NCBI GenBank assembly: GCA_003013855.2
Contig: ML058407.1
Coordinates: 806,001-870,000 of the forward strand
Direction of reading: 5' to 3'
From: Liriodendron chinense
Taxonomy: Eukaryota > Streptophyta > Magnoliopsida > Magnoliales > Magnoliaceae
DNA: 64,000 bases
Numbering within the stretch: position 1 is the stretch's first letter; each line of letters starts with the position of its first letter. This document shows, piece after piece, positions 19,583-30,584 of this stretch. The translations under genes were made by a program, and so were the position numbers. The notes under the pieces are model-generated. The model worked only from the letters and a program-made list of their open reading frames with translations, did no database searches and was not told where the DNA came from.

Positions 19583-20683
19583 CTAGAAGGGATAGCGGTT
19601 GGGATCCCCTCTTAGATAAGCGGGAAGAGGGGTAGTGGTGGAGGCCGAGAGAGCTAGATCATTATGTTGGCTCCCATCACTAGCAGAGTCATCGGATTTG
19701 GAGTCCGACTCCTCCGTATTATCCCACGTGGCAGCCATCGCCTTTTTACCTTTCGGTTTAGGCGTTTCCGGACAGTCCGGGGCAATATGGCCACGTTGAC
19801 CGCAACCGTAACATCGGACGGATGAAGGTTTGGATGATTTCCCTTTATGTTTATCACCCTTCTTGTCCTTCTTGTCACGGCTATTCCCTCTATCAAATTT
19901 GAGGAATCTCTTGAATTTTTTGTTTAATTTTTCTCCCTCATCATCCACATCATCACTATCTTCCTCCGACTCACTCTTAATTTTCTTATGTTTGTGAGAG
20001 GATTTTAGGGCGATGTTTTTCTTCCTAGAGGGGGCCTTAAAGTGTAGTTCATGAGTTTGTAGGGAACCTATGAGTTCTTCTACTTTCATGTTATCTATAT
20101 CTCTACACTCCTCTAAGGCAACTATCTTGGAGTCAAATCTTCCCGGGAGGGACCTAAGTATTTTTCTACAAATCCTTCCTTCCGGAACCCGATCCCCCAA
20201 GACAAACATGGAGTTACAAATATCTGACAATTTAGTATAAAACTCCATGAAAGTTTCAGTCTCTTCCATCCTAATATTTTCAAATTTGGTGGTTAAGAGC
20301 TGAAGCTTCGAGCGTCTTACTGTGCTAGTTCCCTCGTGGGTAACCTCAAGTATATCCCACGCTTCTTTTGCAGTTGCGCATGTGAGAATGCGCTGAAATT
20401 CTTCCGGGGAAACCGCACAGCAAATCGCATTGAGAGCTTTGGCATTTGCCATGTATTGAGCTCTCTCTATGTCATCCCATTTGGAATCATCTTTGGGAAT
20501 GACAATATTTTTCCCATCAACCTCCACTTGCTCGGTGGGCAAGGTATATCCAGTTTGTGTGCTAAGCCACACCGGACGGTCCATGGATTGGAGAAAAATT
20601 CTCATTCTCGCCTTCCAATAAGCATAGTTGGACCCGTCAAAGAAAGGTGGACGGTTGGTGGCACTCCCATCTCGGTTAGACAT
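19583..20683 (-). CDS. Gag polyprotein (UBN2 type) of gag-only copy 2
   Basis: 366 residues with the same domain order as the copy 1 Gag: copia-gag N-terminal motif, UBN2 domain, charged linker, and CCHC knuckle CYGCGQRGHIAPDC at residues 291-304. Differences from copy 1 include T8A, H11R, R57G, T182R, N200K, R216K and E246V. The zinc ligands and UBN2 core are unchanged. The frame is complete from ATG to stop. It would form particles that take up this element's RNA, with enzymes supplied in trans by an autonomous copia element not present in this window. Confidence 0.94.
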   Translation of the reverse strand: MSNRDGSATNRPPFFDGSNYAYWKARMRIFLQSMDRPVWLSTQTGYTLPTEQVEVDGKNIVIPKDDSKWDDIERAQYMANAKALNAICCAVSPEEFQRILTCATAKEAWDILEVTHEGTSTVRRSKLQLLTTKFENIRMEETETFMEFYTKLSDICNSMFVLGDRVPEGRICRKILRSLPGRFDSKIVALEECRDIDNMKVEELIGSLQTHELHFKAPSRKKNIALKSSHKHKKIKSESEEDSDDVDDEGEKLNKKFKRFLKFDRGNSRDKKDKKGDKHKGKSSKPSSVRCYGCGQRGHIAPDCPETPKPKGKKAMAATWDNTEESDSKSDDSASDGSQHNDLALSASTTTPLPAYLRGDPNRYPF

Positions 20684-20743
20684 GATGCTAGTGCTCCGGT
20701 ATCGGATCTTACTCTAGACGGTTACGTCCTTGAAGAGCAACCC

Positions 20744-20755
20744 GCTCTGATACCA
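20744..20755 (-). other. Primer binding site, initiator tRNA-Met
   Basis: TGGTATCAGAGC on the minus strand, two bases inside the 5' LTR (20758-22519). Confidence 0.9.
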
Positions 20756-20757
20756 AT

Positions 20758-22519
20758 TGAAATTGCGTCGGGTAGCCTAACACGACACCCTACGCATACG
20801 TGTGCGGAAGCTTGAGGAGCAACTAGAATTATGGCTGAACCTATAGGAGGGGGGTGAATAGGACCTTTTTTTTTTTTTTTTTTAAATCTTTTCGCCTACT
20901 TTAACAAATCAGCAAATTAAAATACGTAAGCGATTAACACTTCGGCTTCCAAGCCTAAGTGGGTCCAATTAAAAGACTAGCAAGAGATAAGAGCAATAAA
21001 CAACCTAGTCTAAACAAGCATAGATTAATAAATGATTAAGATAATGAAGAACCTAATCTATGCTACTCAAATAGACTTGAATGAGGATGGATCAATAAGT
21101 TCAAGTCTACTTGAGGTAGTGAAAGTACATCTTATGAGTGTGGATGTGCCTATTAAGTGCTAAGCATACATTCCTAACTAAGCATACATAATTAACAATT
21201 AAACACAATGCATAAAGAGAAATGTGCTCAAGATCAATCACAAACACAAGGATGTATAGTGGTTCGACTACTTGTCTACTCCACTCCCGGTTCAAGTACT
21301 CAACCCCTTTGAGCACACCGGCATTCACTAGGGAGTTTAAATCTGGTTCCTCCCAACCAAGGTGTTTTAACTCGGATCCACCCAACCGGGGAGTTTACAG
21401 GTTCCTCCCAACCTACACGTTTGCACCCGTGTTGGTGGCTCCCCCTCGGAGACTTTGTTTTAGGCCCGACTGACGTGCCAAGGAACGGTTGACGTCCCTA
21501 GATTTTAGGCCCAACTAATAGGCCAAGGATCGACTGACGACCCCGGGGCGAGTTTGTCAAACAAACTCTACACTCAACTCCCACAGGGAATTGAGTGGAT
21601 GGACTCTTAACAAGACAACCTTACTTGTCGGATTGAGCCCCTTGTTGCGCCGTCTTGGGTTGCTTCTTCTCGCTCTCCCGTGCTTGAATCAGCTCCCCTT
21701 GTGCTCCCCCGATCGTTGACGCCGTTGCTTTGCCAAGGCTTCAGCTTCAAGATCAGCTACCTTGCATGTGATGCTCCATTGGAGATGCCCAAGGTGCTAG
21801 GGAATGGTGAAACCTCTACAAATGGTAGGAAATGGGTTTCCTAGAGGAATGCACCTAAATGGACTCCTAGGTAGTGTTTAGACAAAGGATTTAACTATCA
21901 TCAAGGTGTCTAAACCCTAGGAATCAAGAGGGAACAAGTCCTATTCTCAAGATGCCATTGAATGGCCCAAGCTTGTGATGAAAACACAAGGAGAATGGCT
22001 TGTTATAGGTTTGGGATAGAGCCTCTAATGATCTCTAGCAATGGTGGCTTCTATCTCCTCAAAATCCCCTCTCTTAGCTCAAAAATCGAATCCCCCTCTT
22101 AAATAGATTTTCTTCCAACGGTCAAAAAACGGGCAGATTCGTGCATCTCCGATTGATCGGAAGAAGGTCCGATGGATCGGAGACCTGTCGAAAACTGCTG
22201 TTTGAGCCTTTTTTATTGCAGCAGCTTCCACCTCTTTAATTAGTCTAATTTATCATATTTTTCATGGAGTTCTAAGACTAATGGTGATGACTAAAGGTAT
22301 ACCTAGGTGGTGCAAGTCATCTAAGAGGTTATGGGTTAGGTTTTGGTCAAGGCAGGGCACACCAAGGCATCACATTTACCTGTTTCTTCTTTCTTGATGC
22401 AGCCGGGCCACTTGCGTCTTCGGTCTTCGTCTTCTTTAAGCTCAACCGACACTAGACCCACTGACCTAAGTAATTGACAAACAAGGTGCACTAGTATGCC
22501 ATAGAAAAGTGCACTAACA
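20758..22519 (-). mobile_element. 5' LTR of gag-only copy 2
   Basis: 1,762 bp, nearly identical to 16999-18761. It ends at the ATTGT duplication within the Tat antisense gene. Confidence 0.93.
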
Positions 22520-24359
22520 ATTGTGAACGGGTGGAGGGTGGTTCTGGGCTCCTTTTCCCTTTGGGCTCAGGCTGGCAACGGGGAACTCACGGCGGAGGAG
22601 TTCCTCCGTATGTTTCGTCTGAAGAAAGCTCCATCCAGCGAAGGCTGGTATTATTTGTGTTATTGGCACCGGGATAATTTCGTGTTGGGGAAGCCCTCCT
22701 CGAACTATCCCGGCTGGAGGAAGCGGTGGTTCTATGCTTCCGGGAGCTGGGAGTCTGCCTCCTCCAGGGGTCCAGGAGTGACCCGGTTTTTCTGTGAAGG
22801 TAGACAATCCCGCATTGTGCAATTTCCCCAGAAAGGTTTTTTAGGGTTTTTCTTCGTTTGACCCTCGTTTGTGCTCGCAGGTATCCCGGCCTTGAGAAAA
22901 CCGAATCTGAAAGGAGGGATCAACGAGAAGATTGTCAAGGTGTACAAGGTGCCTGTCGGAGATAGGCATATCGAGGCTTGCTTGTCCCCTTCGCGACTTG
23001 CAGCAGCAGGCCTCATATCCAGAAGAGAGGTTGAAATGACAAAGGCTGGAGAGAAGAGAGGCCTATTGCCCCGACTGAAGGGCACAGGCTCCAAAAGGCA
23101 GAAGAGAACCCCTGCCGAACCTTCTCAATCTTCCATCAGCACGGGCAGCGATCAGCCTGCCCTTCCCGCGAGCATGGCGGGGGCCCCAGCTGGGCCCACT
23201 ATTCCTTCACTGGTGGTCGCACCTGGGCCACCAGTGATTAACATTGCTGATAATTCCCCAGATGGGGTGGGGTCCGGCTGCCCCCCAGCCGAAGAGGCTC
23301 GAGAGCAGGTAGAGCCTCAAGAGCCACCTCCTGCTCGCGAATTGGTCCCGGCTGCCGAGCAGGGACCTGCTCGCGAGTCAATGCCTCCACCTCGCGAGCA
23401 GGCCGGGTTGGTCGTTGCCCAACCGTCTGGGAGCGGGACGTACTCTATTCCCCGCCACCTTCATCCTGTATGCAAATTTTTGTTCGAGAACATCCCGCCT
23501 CACGCCTTTGGCTCTCTTCCCGAGCCAAGTCCTGAGAACCTTATCCTCGAAGCGGGGATGAGGATGGTTCAGGTAAGACTTCGTCAAGACCTGCTACGAT
23601 CAGTTATTACGTTCCAGAATACTCTTACATTTTTCATCTCTTTTGCAGGGTTTAGATCTTATTCTGCGAACGAGGCGTGATGTCGTTGCCGCCCGTCGCA
23701 CGATAGAGGAGGCTGAGGGAAAGAGGACTGCCTTGGAAAAGGCAGTTCAAGGAAGAGATCAACTGCTCAAGGCTCGTGAGGCGGTGATCACGAAGAGAGA
23801 TGAGGAGAAAAAGATCCTCATCGAGAAGATCCAAGTCCTGACCGACAGGTATCAGGCCTTGGACTCAGACTACGTGAAGCTCACGGGTCTGAAGGAGAAG
23901 GCAGAGAGAGAGAGGGAGATCTTCCGGCAGGACAAGATCTCGTTAGAGGAGCAATTCGCGGGGGCCAGGTCGCAGCTCAAGGAGGCCTACGACAACTTGA
24001 CCAGGGAGCGCACCGCTCTTGCGCAGCTTAAGGACGACTCGATCCACTGGGACGAGGAGAGAGTCGCCCTTGTAAAAATGCTCTCGGAGGAAGGTGCTCG
24101 GGCAGTTTCCGAGTTCCGGACTTCGCAGCTGTATGACGATGAACGATATGAGTCATACGATGCTGGTCGAGACTTTGCACTAAGAGTAGTGCAACGAATG
24201 ATCCCATCCTTCGATATGGGGGAATTCGGTCGAGTCGCGACCATCATAGCTGCAGAAGAGCAAGCTGCTGCCGAGAACGAGGTGACTGAAGCCACGCAGG
24301 CTGGAGGGGCTCCTGAAATGGGCCCTGAAGTCGAGAGCGTGGCTCCTCCAAGCGATTGA
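22520..24359 (+). pseudogene. Tat antisense gene, rest of exon 1 to exon 3
   Basis: Exon 1 resumes at 22520 (NGWRVVLGSF...) and ends at 22799. A likely 81-bp GT-AG intron (22800-22880, phase 1) follows, then exon 2 (22881-23572, proline/serine-rich, with a LPRLKGTGSKRQKR basic stretch that could be a nuclear signal). A 76-bp GT-AG intron (23573-23648, phase 0) precedes exon 3 (23649-24359, with a long heptad-rich coiled coil and an acidic tail). Splicing keeps one frame of about 670 residues apart from the inserted element. Splice positions are the same in the second Tat copy. AATGAAAAG near 24420 could serve polyadenylation. The function is unknown; the coiled coil suggests self-association. 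Confidence 0.82.
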
Positions 24360-25029
24360 TTTCCTTTTATTTTCTTCTCTCTTGTATCTGCGATCATGTA
24401 TCTGTAATCATTTAATTATCAATGAAAAGATATTTTTGGAAGTGTTACTGTTTTGTTGCTGTTCCCCCTTCATCTTTCATTTTTTGCTTTATGTTGATCT
24501 CGAATGGATTCATCAGAGATGTGACCCTTTAATTCGAGCATGAGCTGAGCTGCTCGCATTTAGGGTGTACGACTGCGATTCGAGCCCGAGCTACGGTGCT
24601 CGCGATTAGGGTGTGACCCCGATCGCTGCCCTAATTTGAGCACGAGCTGCGGTGCTCGCATTCCGGAGTGCGATCCCTCCTCTCACCAATCGCGAGTAAC
24701 TAACTCATGAAAAAATGAATTAGACTCAATCCGGGGGTCGTGAGGCCATGTCCGCGTTGAGATAGACTGATCTATCGATTGAGATTTTGATTCTACCAAT
24801 GGCAGAAGGTTGGTCAAGAGATGGTATCCATTCTCTTCGGGGCTATTCAGGTCCATGTAAATGGAGAAGCGACCAACTAGTAACAATTTCAGTCCTACCA
24901 AAGGTAGGCAATTGGCCAAGAGGATGTGTAAGCACTCTTCAGGGCTATTCAGGTCCATATAAATGGAGTAGCGGCCAAAAGATATCTTTCACTTTATTCA
25001 TAAAACGTTGTAATAAAACTATATCGAAT
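24360..25029. other. Convergent intergenic region of Tat copy 1
   Basis: It separates the antisense gene from the end of pol. At 24535-24665 there are three CGAGC...GCTCG inverted repeats. At about 24835-24980 a segment of about 100 bp containing GGGCTATTCAGGTCCATGTA is duplicated with changes. Confidence 0.75.
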
Positions 25030-28000
25030 CTAGGGGTAGTATCGTAGCAAATGCTCCACGTGCCAAGGGCGAGGTACAGGCTTCCCTTGCATGTCTTCAA
25101 GATAATAAGTACCGGGTCTCACAACCCTAATAACCCGATACGGGCCTTCCCAATTCGGATCCAATGAACGAGCAGGAACTCCAAGGTTTTGCCTTAGGAC
25201 CAAATCTCCGGGCTGGAAGGATCTAGGTCTAACCTTCGCATTCCGATAACGAGCAATACGTTGTTGATATGCTGCCACTCGTACTTGGGAAGCATTTCTT
25301 CGTTCTTCCAAGAGATCGAGATGAAGTCGGAGGTTTTCCTGATTGCTTGCGGGATCATACTATTCGATCCGATATGACGGCACTTGAGTTTCCACTGGTA
25401 CTACTGCGTCAACACCAAATGCTAAGGAGAAAGGAGTTTCACCTGTCGATGTACAAGCCATGGTTCTATAGGCCCATAACACCTCTGGTAGAAGTTCTGG
25501 CCACACCCCTTTACATTCACCTAGCTTGGTCTTTAAATGATGCTTTATGATTTTATTCACTGCCTCGACCTGCCCATTCGCCTGAGGATGATATGGAGAA
25601 GTGCGGAGATTACATATCTTCCATTTGTCGCAAAATTCATCAAAGGCTGCGTTGTCGAACTGCGTTCCGTTATCGGTAATTATAGTATGAGGAACTCCGA
25701 AGCGACATATGATATTTCTCCACATAAACTTAGTAGTTTGTTTTTCAGTAATTTTGGCTAATGGTTCTGCTTCGGCCCATTTGGTGAAATAATCAACCGC
25801 CACGATCGCGAACCTATTCTGTCCCTTTCCCATAGGTAAGGGCCCGATGATATCGATCCCCCACTGAGCAAAAGGCCAAGGGCTGTCGACTGGGGTCATC
25901 CGCTCAGACGGTACACGAGGTATAGGTTGATATCGTTGACACTTGTCGCATTTTTTAGAAAATTCGATGGCGTCTGCTTTCATAGTAGGCCAATAATATC
26001 CTTGCCTCATCGCTTTATATGCTAGAGATCGCCCCCTGGGATGATTACCACATGCCCCCTGGTGTACTTCATCTAGAACACGATGTGCTTCTTCTGGATG
26101 AAGACACCTTAAATAAGGCAAGGAGAAGCTTTTTCGCAACAAGATTCCATCTTGTAAGGTGTACCTGGCAGCTCGAAGCCGAATTTGTCTTGCAGCTTTC
26201 TTGTCTTCTGGTAGGTATCCATCTCTGAGATAAAGGATGATAGGATCCATCCAGCATGGAGACGATTGTACCGATATAACTTGCTCGAGAGTCACTTGGT
26301 CGATACTTAAGTGTTGACGGTGCTCGATGGGGATCGAATGTGATAGCTCCGATTCCGGTGTAGAAGCGAGTTTTGCCAAGGAATCGGCAAGTTGGTTCTG
26401 CTCGCGAGGGATATGAAATATTTTATAAGTCTTCAGTTTGGCGAGCAGGATGAGGACACGAGACTTGTATAAGGCCATTCTTTCTTCTTTGGTTTCGAAT
26501 TCGCCAAGAACTTGGTTGACAATGAGCTGGGAGTCGCTATGAATTATCAAATTCTGGACTGCGAGGACAACGGCTAGCTCGAGGCCAACAATCAGGGCCT
26601 CATATTCTGCTTCATTATTGGAGATGCGTGATTCGAAACGCAGAGCATATTGAAAATTCGACCCGTCGGGAGCCACTAAAATCAGGCCCGCTCCACTACC
26701 AGTGGCCCGCGACGACCCGTCCACGAAGAGAGACCAAGGAGGCTGGTCGCTGGTCATGACATTATCTTCAGAAGAATACGTAAATTCAGCGATGAAGTCA
26801 GCCACGGCCTGGCCCTTGACTGCTGTCCTAGGACAGAATGAGATATCATGCTCACTGATCTCGACCGCCCATTTAGTCAAGCGTCCTGAAGCCTCAGGTT
26901 TTTGAAGGACTTGGCGTAGCGGATGATTTGTTGGTACTAAAATAGCATGGGCTTGAAAGTATGGTCGCAGTTTTCGAGCCGCAGTGACTAAGGCTAGGGC
27001 CAGTTTCTCCATATCAGAATACCTAGTTTCTGCATCGACCATTGCTCTACTGACATAATAAACGGGCCTTTGCACCCCGGAATCTTCTCTTATTAAAGCG
27101 GCGCTAACGACCGTGGGAGACACAGATAAATAAAGAATGAGTTGCTCATGTGCTACAGGCTTAGATAAAATGGGGGGAGCGCTCATGTATTGCTTCAATT
27201 GTTGAAAAGCTTCTTCACACTGAGGTGTCCACTTCCAATCAGACTTGGCCGTTGCACGAAGGAGTTTGAAGAAGGGCAAACACTTGTCAGATGCTCGTGA
27301 GATGAACCTGTTCAATGATGCGATGCGACCTGCTAGACGCTGAACGTCTTTCAGAGTAACAGGGGATTTCATTTCTATCAATGCTTTAATCTTTTCAGGA
27401 TTTGCCTCAATTCCACGCTGGCCAACCATGAACCCAAGAAATTTTCCTGCAGACACTCCGAACGCGCATTTTTCGGGATTTAACTTCATTTGATACTTCC
27501 TCATCAGATCAAAGGCTTCCCGAAGATCTGAAATGTGGTTATCTTCAACGATGCTTTTCACGAGCATATCGTCGACATACACTTCCATATTCCTACCGAT
27601 TTGAGCAACGAACATTTTGTTGACAAGACGTTGATAAGTGGCCCCTGCATTTTTAAGACCGAACGGCATTACCTGGTAGCAATATAGTCCTCGATCTGTG
27701 ATGAAGGCAGTATGCTGGCTATCAGGTGGATGCATTACAATCTGGTTGTAACCAGAATAAGCATCCATAAAGCTGAGGAGAGCATGTCCAGCTGTTGAGT
27801 CGACCAACTGGTCGATCCGCGGTGTCGGAAAGCTATCTTTGGGGCATGCTTTGTTTAAGTCTGAATAGTTGACGCACATCCTCCATTTGCCATTAGTTTT
27901 CCGGACGAGAACTACGTTTGCGACCCACTCTGGGTAGTCAACTTCTTTTATGAAATTAGCCGCGAGCAGCTTCTCAACTTCAGTTTTGATCGCCATTTGT

Positions 28001-28356
28001 CTTTCTGCAGTAAAGGCACGTCGACGCTGATGTACGGGTTTATGCTCCGGGTCAAGGTTGAGACGATGTGCGATGACATTGGGATCGATGCCTGGCATAT
28101 CTTTATGAGACCAAGCAAACACGTCCTGGTATTCAGTGAGGAAACGGATCAAATCTTCACGGTGGATACTGTTTAAGGAGGAACCGATGTACACGATCTT
28201 AGACGGGTGGTCTTCGATCAAGCGGATCGCCACTGTTTCCTCCCCTGGAGTTCCTGATTTCAGAGCATTTTCTCTCGGATCCAACGCGGTGGCTGGAACG
28301 TCGGGTGAACCTTGAACTATTTCCATGACAGGTGTCGCTTGAGCCTTCTTTCGATC
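25030..28356 (-). pseudogene. Tat pol: RT, dual RNase H, integrase
   Basis: The main open part (28326-25360) has 988 residues. Reverse transcriptase spans about 95-300, with YVDD at 250-253. A retroelement RNase H is at about 370-490, and a second, cellular/archaeal-type RNase H at about 531-655 (DGSS, NEAEYEAL, HSDSQL, QLADSLA). The integrase has HHCC zinc ligands H755, H762, C793 and C796, then the DDE core D825, D885, E921. A TAG at 25360-25362 cuts the frame before the last 110 codons of the integrase C-terminal domain, which stay in register to 25030. Catalytic residues look intact. The nonsense codon and the TAA upstream at 28357 make this copy probably defective. Confidence 0.9.
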
Positions 28357-29142
28357 TTAGAGGGCTATCTGGTAACAGGACCGTGCCTCCTGCTGACTTC
28401 CTCGTACGACCCCGATGCCATTTGGGGTTGGAAATTTAACACACAGATATGAAGGGTGCAAGGCCGCTCCAACCTTAGTCAGAGACGGCGGGCCCAAAAT
28501 GGCGTTATATGCTGATTTTCGATCCATGACGAGGAAGTTTACGAAGACGGTGGTCTTCGCTGGACTCTCTCCAAAAGTAACTGGGAGATCGATGCTTCCT
28601 TCGGGTGTTACTACCTCTCCTCCAAAGCCGACGAGGGGGGTCGATACTGGCTTGAGGAGGCTTCTGGATAGTGCCATTTTGTTGAAAGCCTCCAGGTACA
28701 GAATGTCGGCTGAGCTACCTGTATCCACCATAATCCGATGAGTCAGATAATTTGATACCTTCAATGTGACTACGATAGAATCTTCATGAGGGAAGTGGAT
28801 TCCCGCTGCATCTTCGAGGGTGAAAGAAATTGGAGGATGGCTCGCTTTTGATGAGCTGGACGTCTGTTCCAGCCAATAGATTTGCTGGGGTTCTTTGGAC
28901 GCCTTCCGAGCGTATGCTTTTCTTGAAGCTTGAGAGTCACCCCCACAAGCTGGTCCCCCGACGATAGTGCGAATTTCTCCCGTGGGCTCAGCGTCCTCTT
29001 GATCGGTTTGATGATGAGACGGTTCCTTTTGGCGAGATGAGGTCTTCGCCCTTTCTGGTGATCGATTCTTGCGAGCAACATAATCCTGGAGATGGCCTTT
29101 TCGAATAAGGGCTTCGATATGGTCTCGTAGAGAGATACAGTC
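28357..29142 (-). pseudogene. Tat protease region
   Basis: In the same frame as gag and pol, this stretch holds the conserved RTIVGGPACGGDSQASRKAY linker and an aspartic protease with active site VDTGSSADILY and a later ILGPPSL flap/hydrophobic motif. It is bounded by in-frame nonsense codons: TAG at 29143-29145 (end of gag) and TAA at 28357-28359 (before RT). The protease would normally cut the Gag-Pol polyprotein in maturing particles. Without readthrough it is not translated from the gag start. Confidence 0.85.
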
Positions 29143-30540
29143 CTAGGTCCTATGCCCGTGATCTTTGTGGAAGTAACGGAACTTACTCTTATCTCTCTTC
29201 TCGGGATCGAATTTGATCTTTGCAGGCCACTTCACATATGGCTTGTGTTTTATCTCCATTAGAACCTTTTCAGGAGATCGATTACGAGGAGTGTAATTAT
29301 GATATTTACAAGAGTAAGGCTTCCTGGGAGAACGATCGCGCTGATCGCGACGGTATTTCTTATCCGTAGAAGAGGCTCCTTCTGGCTTGCGCTTCTTGCT
29401 CTGTACTCCATGGCGTGTCAATGCGACTTCTTCTGCATTGATATATTTCTGAGCTTTGGCTTGAAATTCTGCCATAGTTTTCGGTGGGCTTTTATCTAAG
29501 GCAAACCTGAATTTCTCACTCGTTATCCCGGCAATGAGGGCTGTAAGACCCTTTTCTTCGGTGTATCCCTCAGTTTGAACGGCTTCGGCAGTGAATCGTA
29601 CTGTGAACTCCTTTATTGTCTCCCCATGCTGCTGTTTCAAATTCATTAGGTGGGAGGATGGCTTCTTAATGCGAATACTCCCCATGAATTGAGAAAGGAA
29701 TATCTCTGATAACTGGGAAAAGGAACTGATGGAACGGGGCTTTAACCCCCGGAACCACGTACGAGCTGCATCCTTCAATGTTAGGGGAAAGGCCCTACAA
29801 ATGATTTCTGAACCATGTCCCTCCAACTCCATGAGGGACCTATATGTTTCCAGATGTTCCAGAGGGTCGCCAATTCCTGTGTACGGAGCGATAACAGGCG
29901 CTCGATACTTTCTGGGCAACGGGGCTTCCATGACCTCGCTAGTGAAGGGAGATTCAGATTGATGTATCGCCGCCATGATGGCAGATGGCCGATTTGCCTG
30001 GTATCTTTGTTCCATGACATCAAAACGATCTTGGATTCTTTTGAGATCTCCTTCCCATGGCAGGGTATAGCTAGACATTTCGGCGGTGGAGCCTTGCGGT
30101 TGAGGTTGTCGAGACGAACTGGAATGTATAGAATGTGGAGACGGCACAGGGGGATGGCCACCAAGTGGTGGGACCTGTGGTTCATCCATAGAATGTCTGG
30201 AAGCAACTGGTATGGGTGGCGGTGGTAACCCTTCGGAGGGTTGTCTTTGCGGTTCAGGGAAGTGCTGATCAAGCCGATTTGACAGCGCCTGAACTCCGGC
30301 GTTTAGAGTTAGGAGAGTGTTCCCGAGGAAACGTAGGACATCATCTTGATTTCCAGAGGCCTCCAATAATGGGTTTGTTGATGGCATATTTGGGGCTCCT
30401 TGAGGGATATCCGTCGGAACAGGTGGGAGGGCAGGTGCGGATTCCGTCTCATCAGGTGGAGGTGGTGCCTGCCTCGAAGTTGAAGGATGAACAGCCTTTT
30501 TAGGAGGCATCACCGAAGGATTTTGATCGGTGGTTAACAC
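29143..30540 (-). CDS. Tat Gag
   Basis: 465 residues starting shortly after the primer site. A second methionine (MPPKKAV) ten residues on is an alternative start. The N-terminal 150 residues are proline/glutamine/serine-rich. Residues about 210-370 form the retrotransposon gag domain (ARTWFRGLKPRSISSFSQLS and FLSQFMGS blocks, then a TAEAVQTEGYTEEKGL-like stretch). A basic tail follows, and the end, KFRYFHKDHGHRT, runs up to a TAG at the position where the frame would continue into protease. The stop may be a mutation or a readthrough site; the related element cannot settle this because its gag lies outside the window. Confidence 0.85.
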   Translation of the reverse strand: MLTTDQNPSVMPPKKAVHPSTSRQAPPPPDETESAPALPPVPTDIPQGAPNMPSTNPLLEASGNQDDVLRFLGNTLLTLNAGVQALSNRLDQHFPEPQRQPSEGLPPPPIPVASRHSMDEPQVPPLGGHPPVPSPHSIHSSSSRQPQPQGSTAEMSSYTLPWEGDLKRIQDRFDVMEQRYQANRPSAIMAAIHQSESPFTSEVMEAPLPRKYRAPVIAPYTGIGDPLEHLETYRSLMELEGHGSEIICRAFPLTLKDAARTWFRGLKPRSISSFSQLSEIFLSQFMGSIRIKKPSSHLMNLKQQHGETIKEFTVRFTAEAVQTEGYTEEKGLTALIAGITSEKFRFALDKSPPKTMAEFQAKAQKYINAEEVALTRHGVQSKKRKPEGASSTDKKYRRDQRDRSPRKPYSCKYHNYTPRNRSPEKVLMEIKHKPYVKWPAKIKFDPEKRDKSKFRYFHKDHGHRT

Positions 30541-30563
30541 GATTGATTTTGACGATCAAGTCG

Positions 30564-30581
30564 TTCCCACAGACGGCGCCA
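30564..30581 (-). other. Primer binding site of Tat copy 1
   Basis: The minus strand reads TGGCGCCGTCTGTGGGAA, three bases inside the 5' LTR. This is the form usual for plant Tat elements; I am not certain which tRNA it matches. Confidence 0.8.
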
Positions 30582-30584
30582 AAC

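Larger units (their letters stand above)
16999..22519 (-). mobile_element. Gag-only LTR retrotransposon, copy 2 (innermost)
   Basis: A complete 5,521-bp element flanked by ATTGT at 16994-16998 and 22520-22524. The LTRs are 1,763 and 1,762 bp and differ at about five positions by eye, so the insertion is young. Its order is the same as copy 1: 5' LTR, TGGTATCAGAGC primer site, intact gag, 820 bp non-coding, polypurine tract, 3' LTR. Both LTRs have lost most of the palindrome array found in copy 1. Confidence 0.95.

Noticed and set aside
22514..23094. Minus-strand ORFs of 100-120 codons over the antisense-gene exons
   Set aside because: The plus strand shows conserved domains, splice sites and homology to the second Tat copy; the minus-strand frames are not conserved there.
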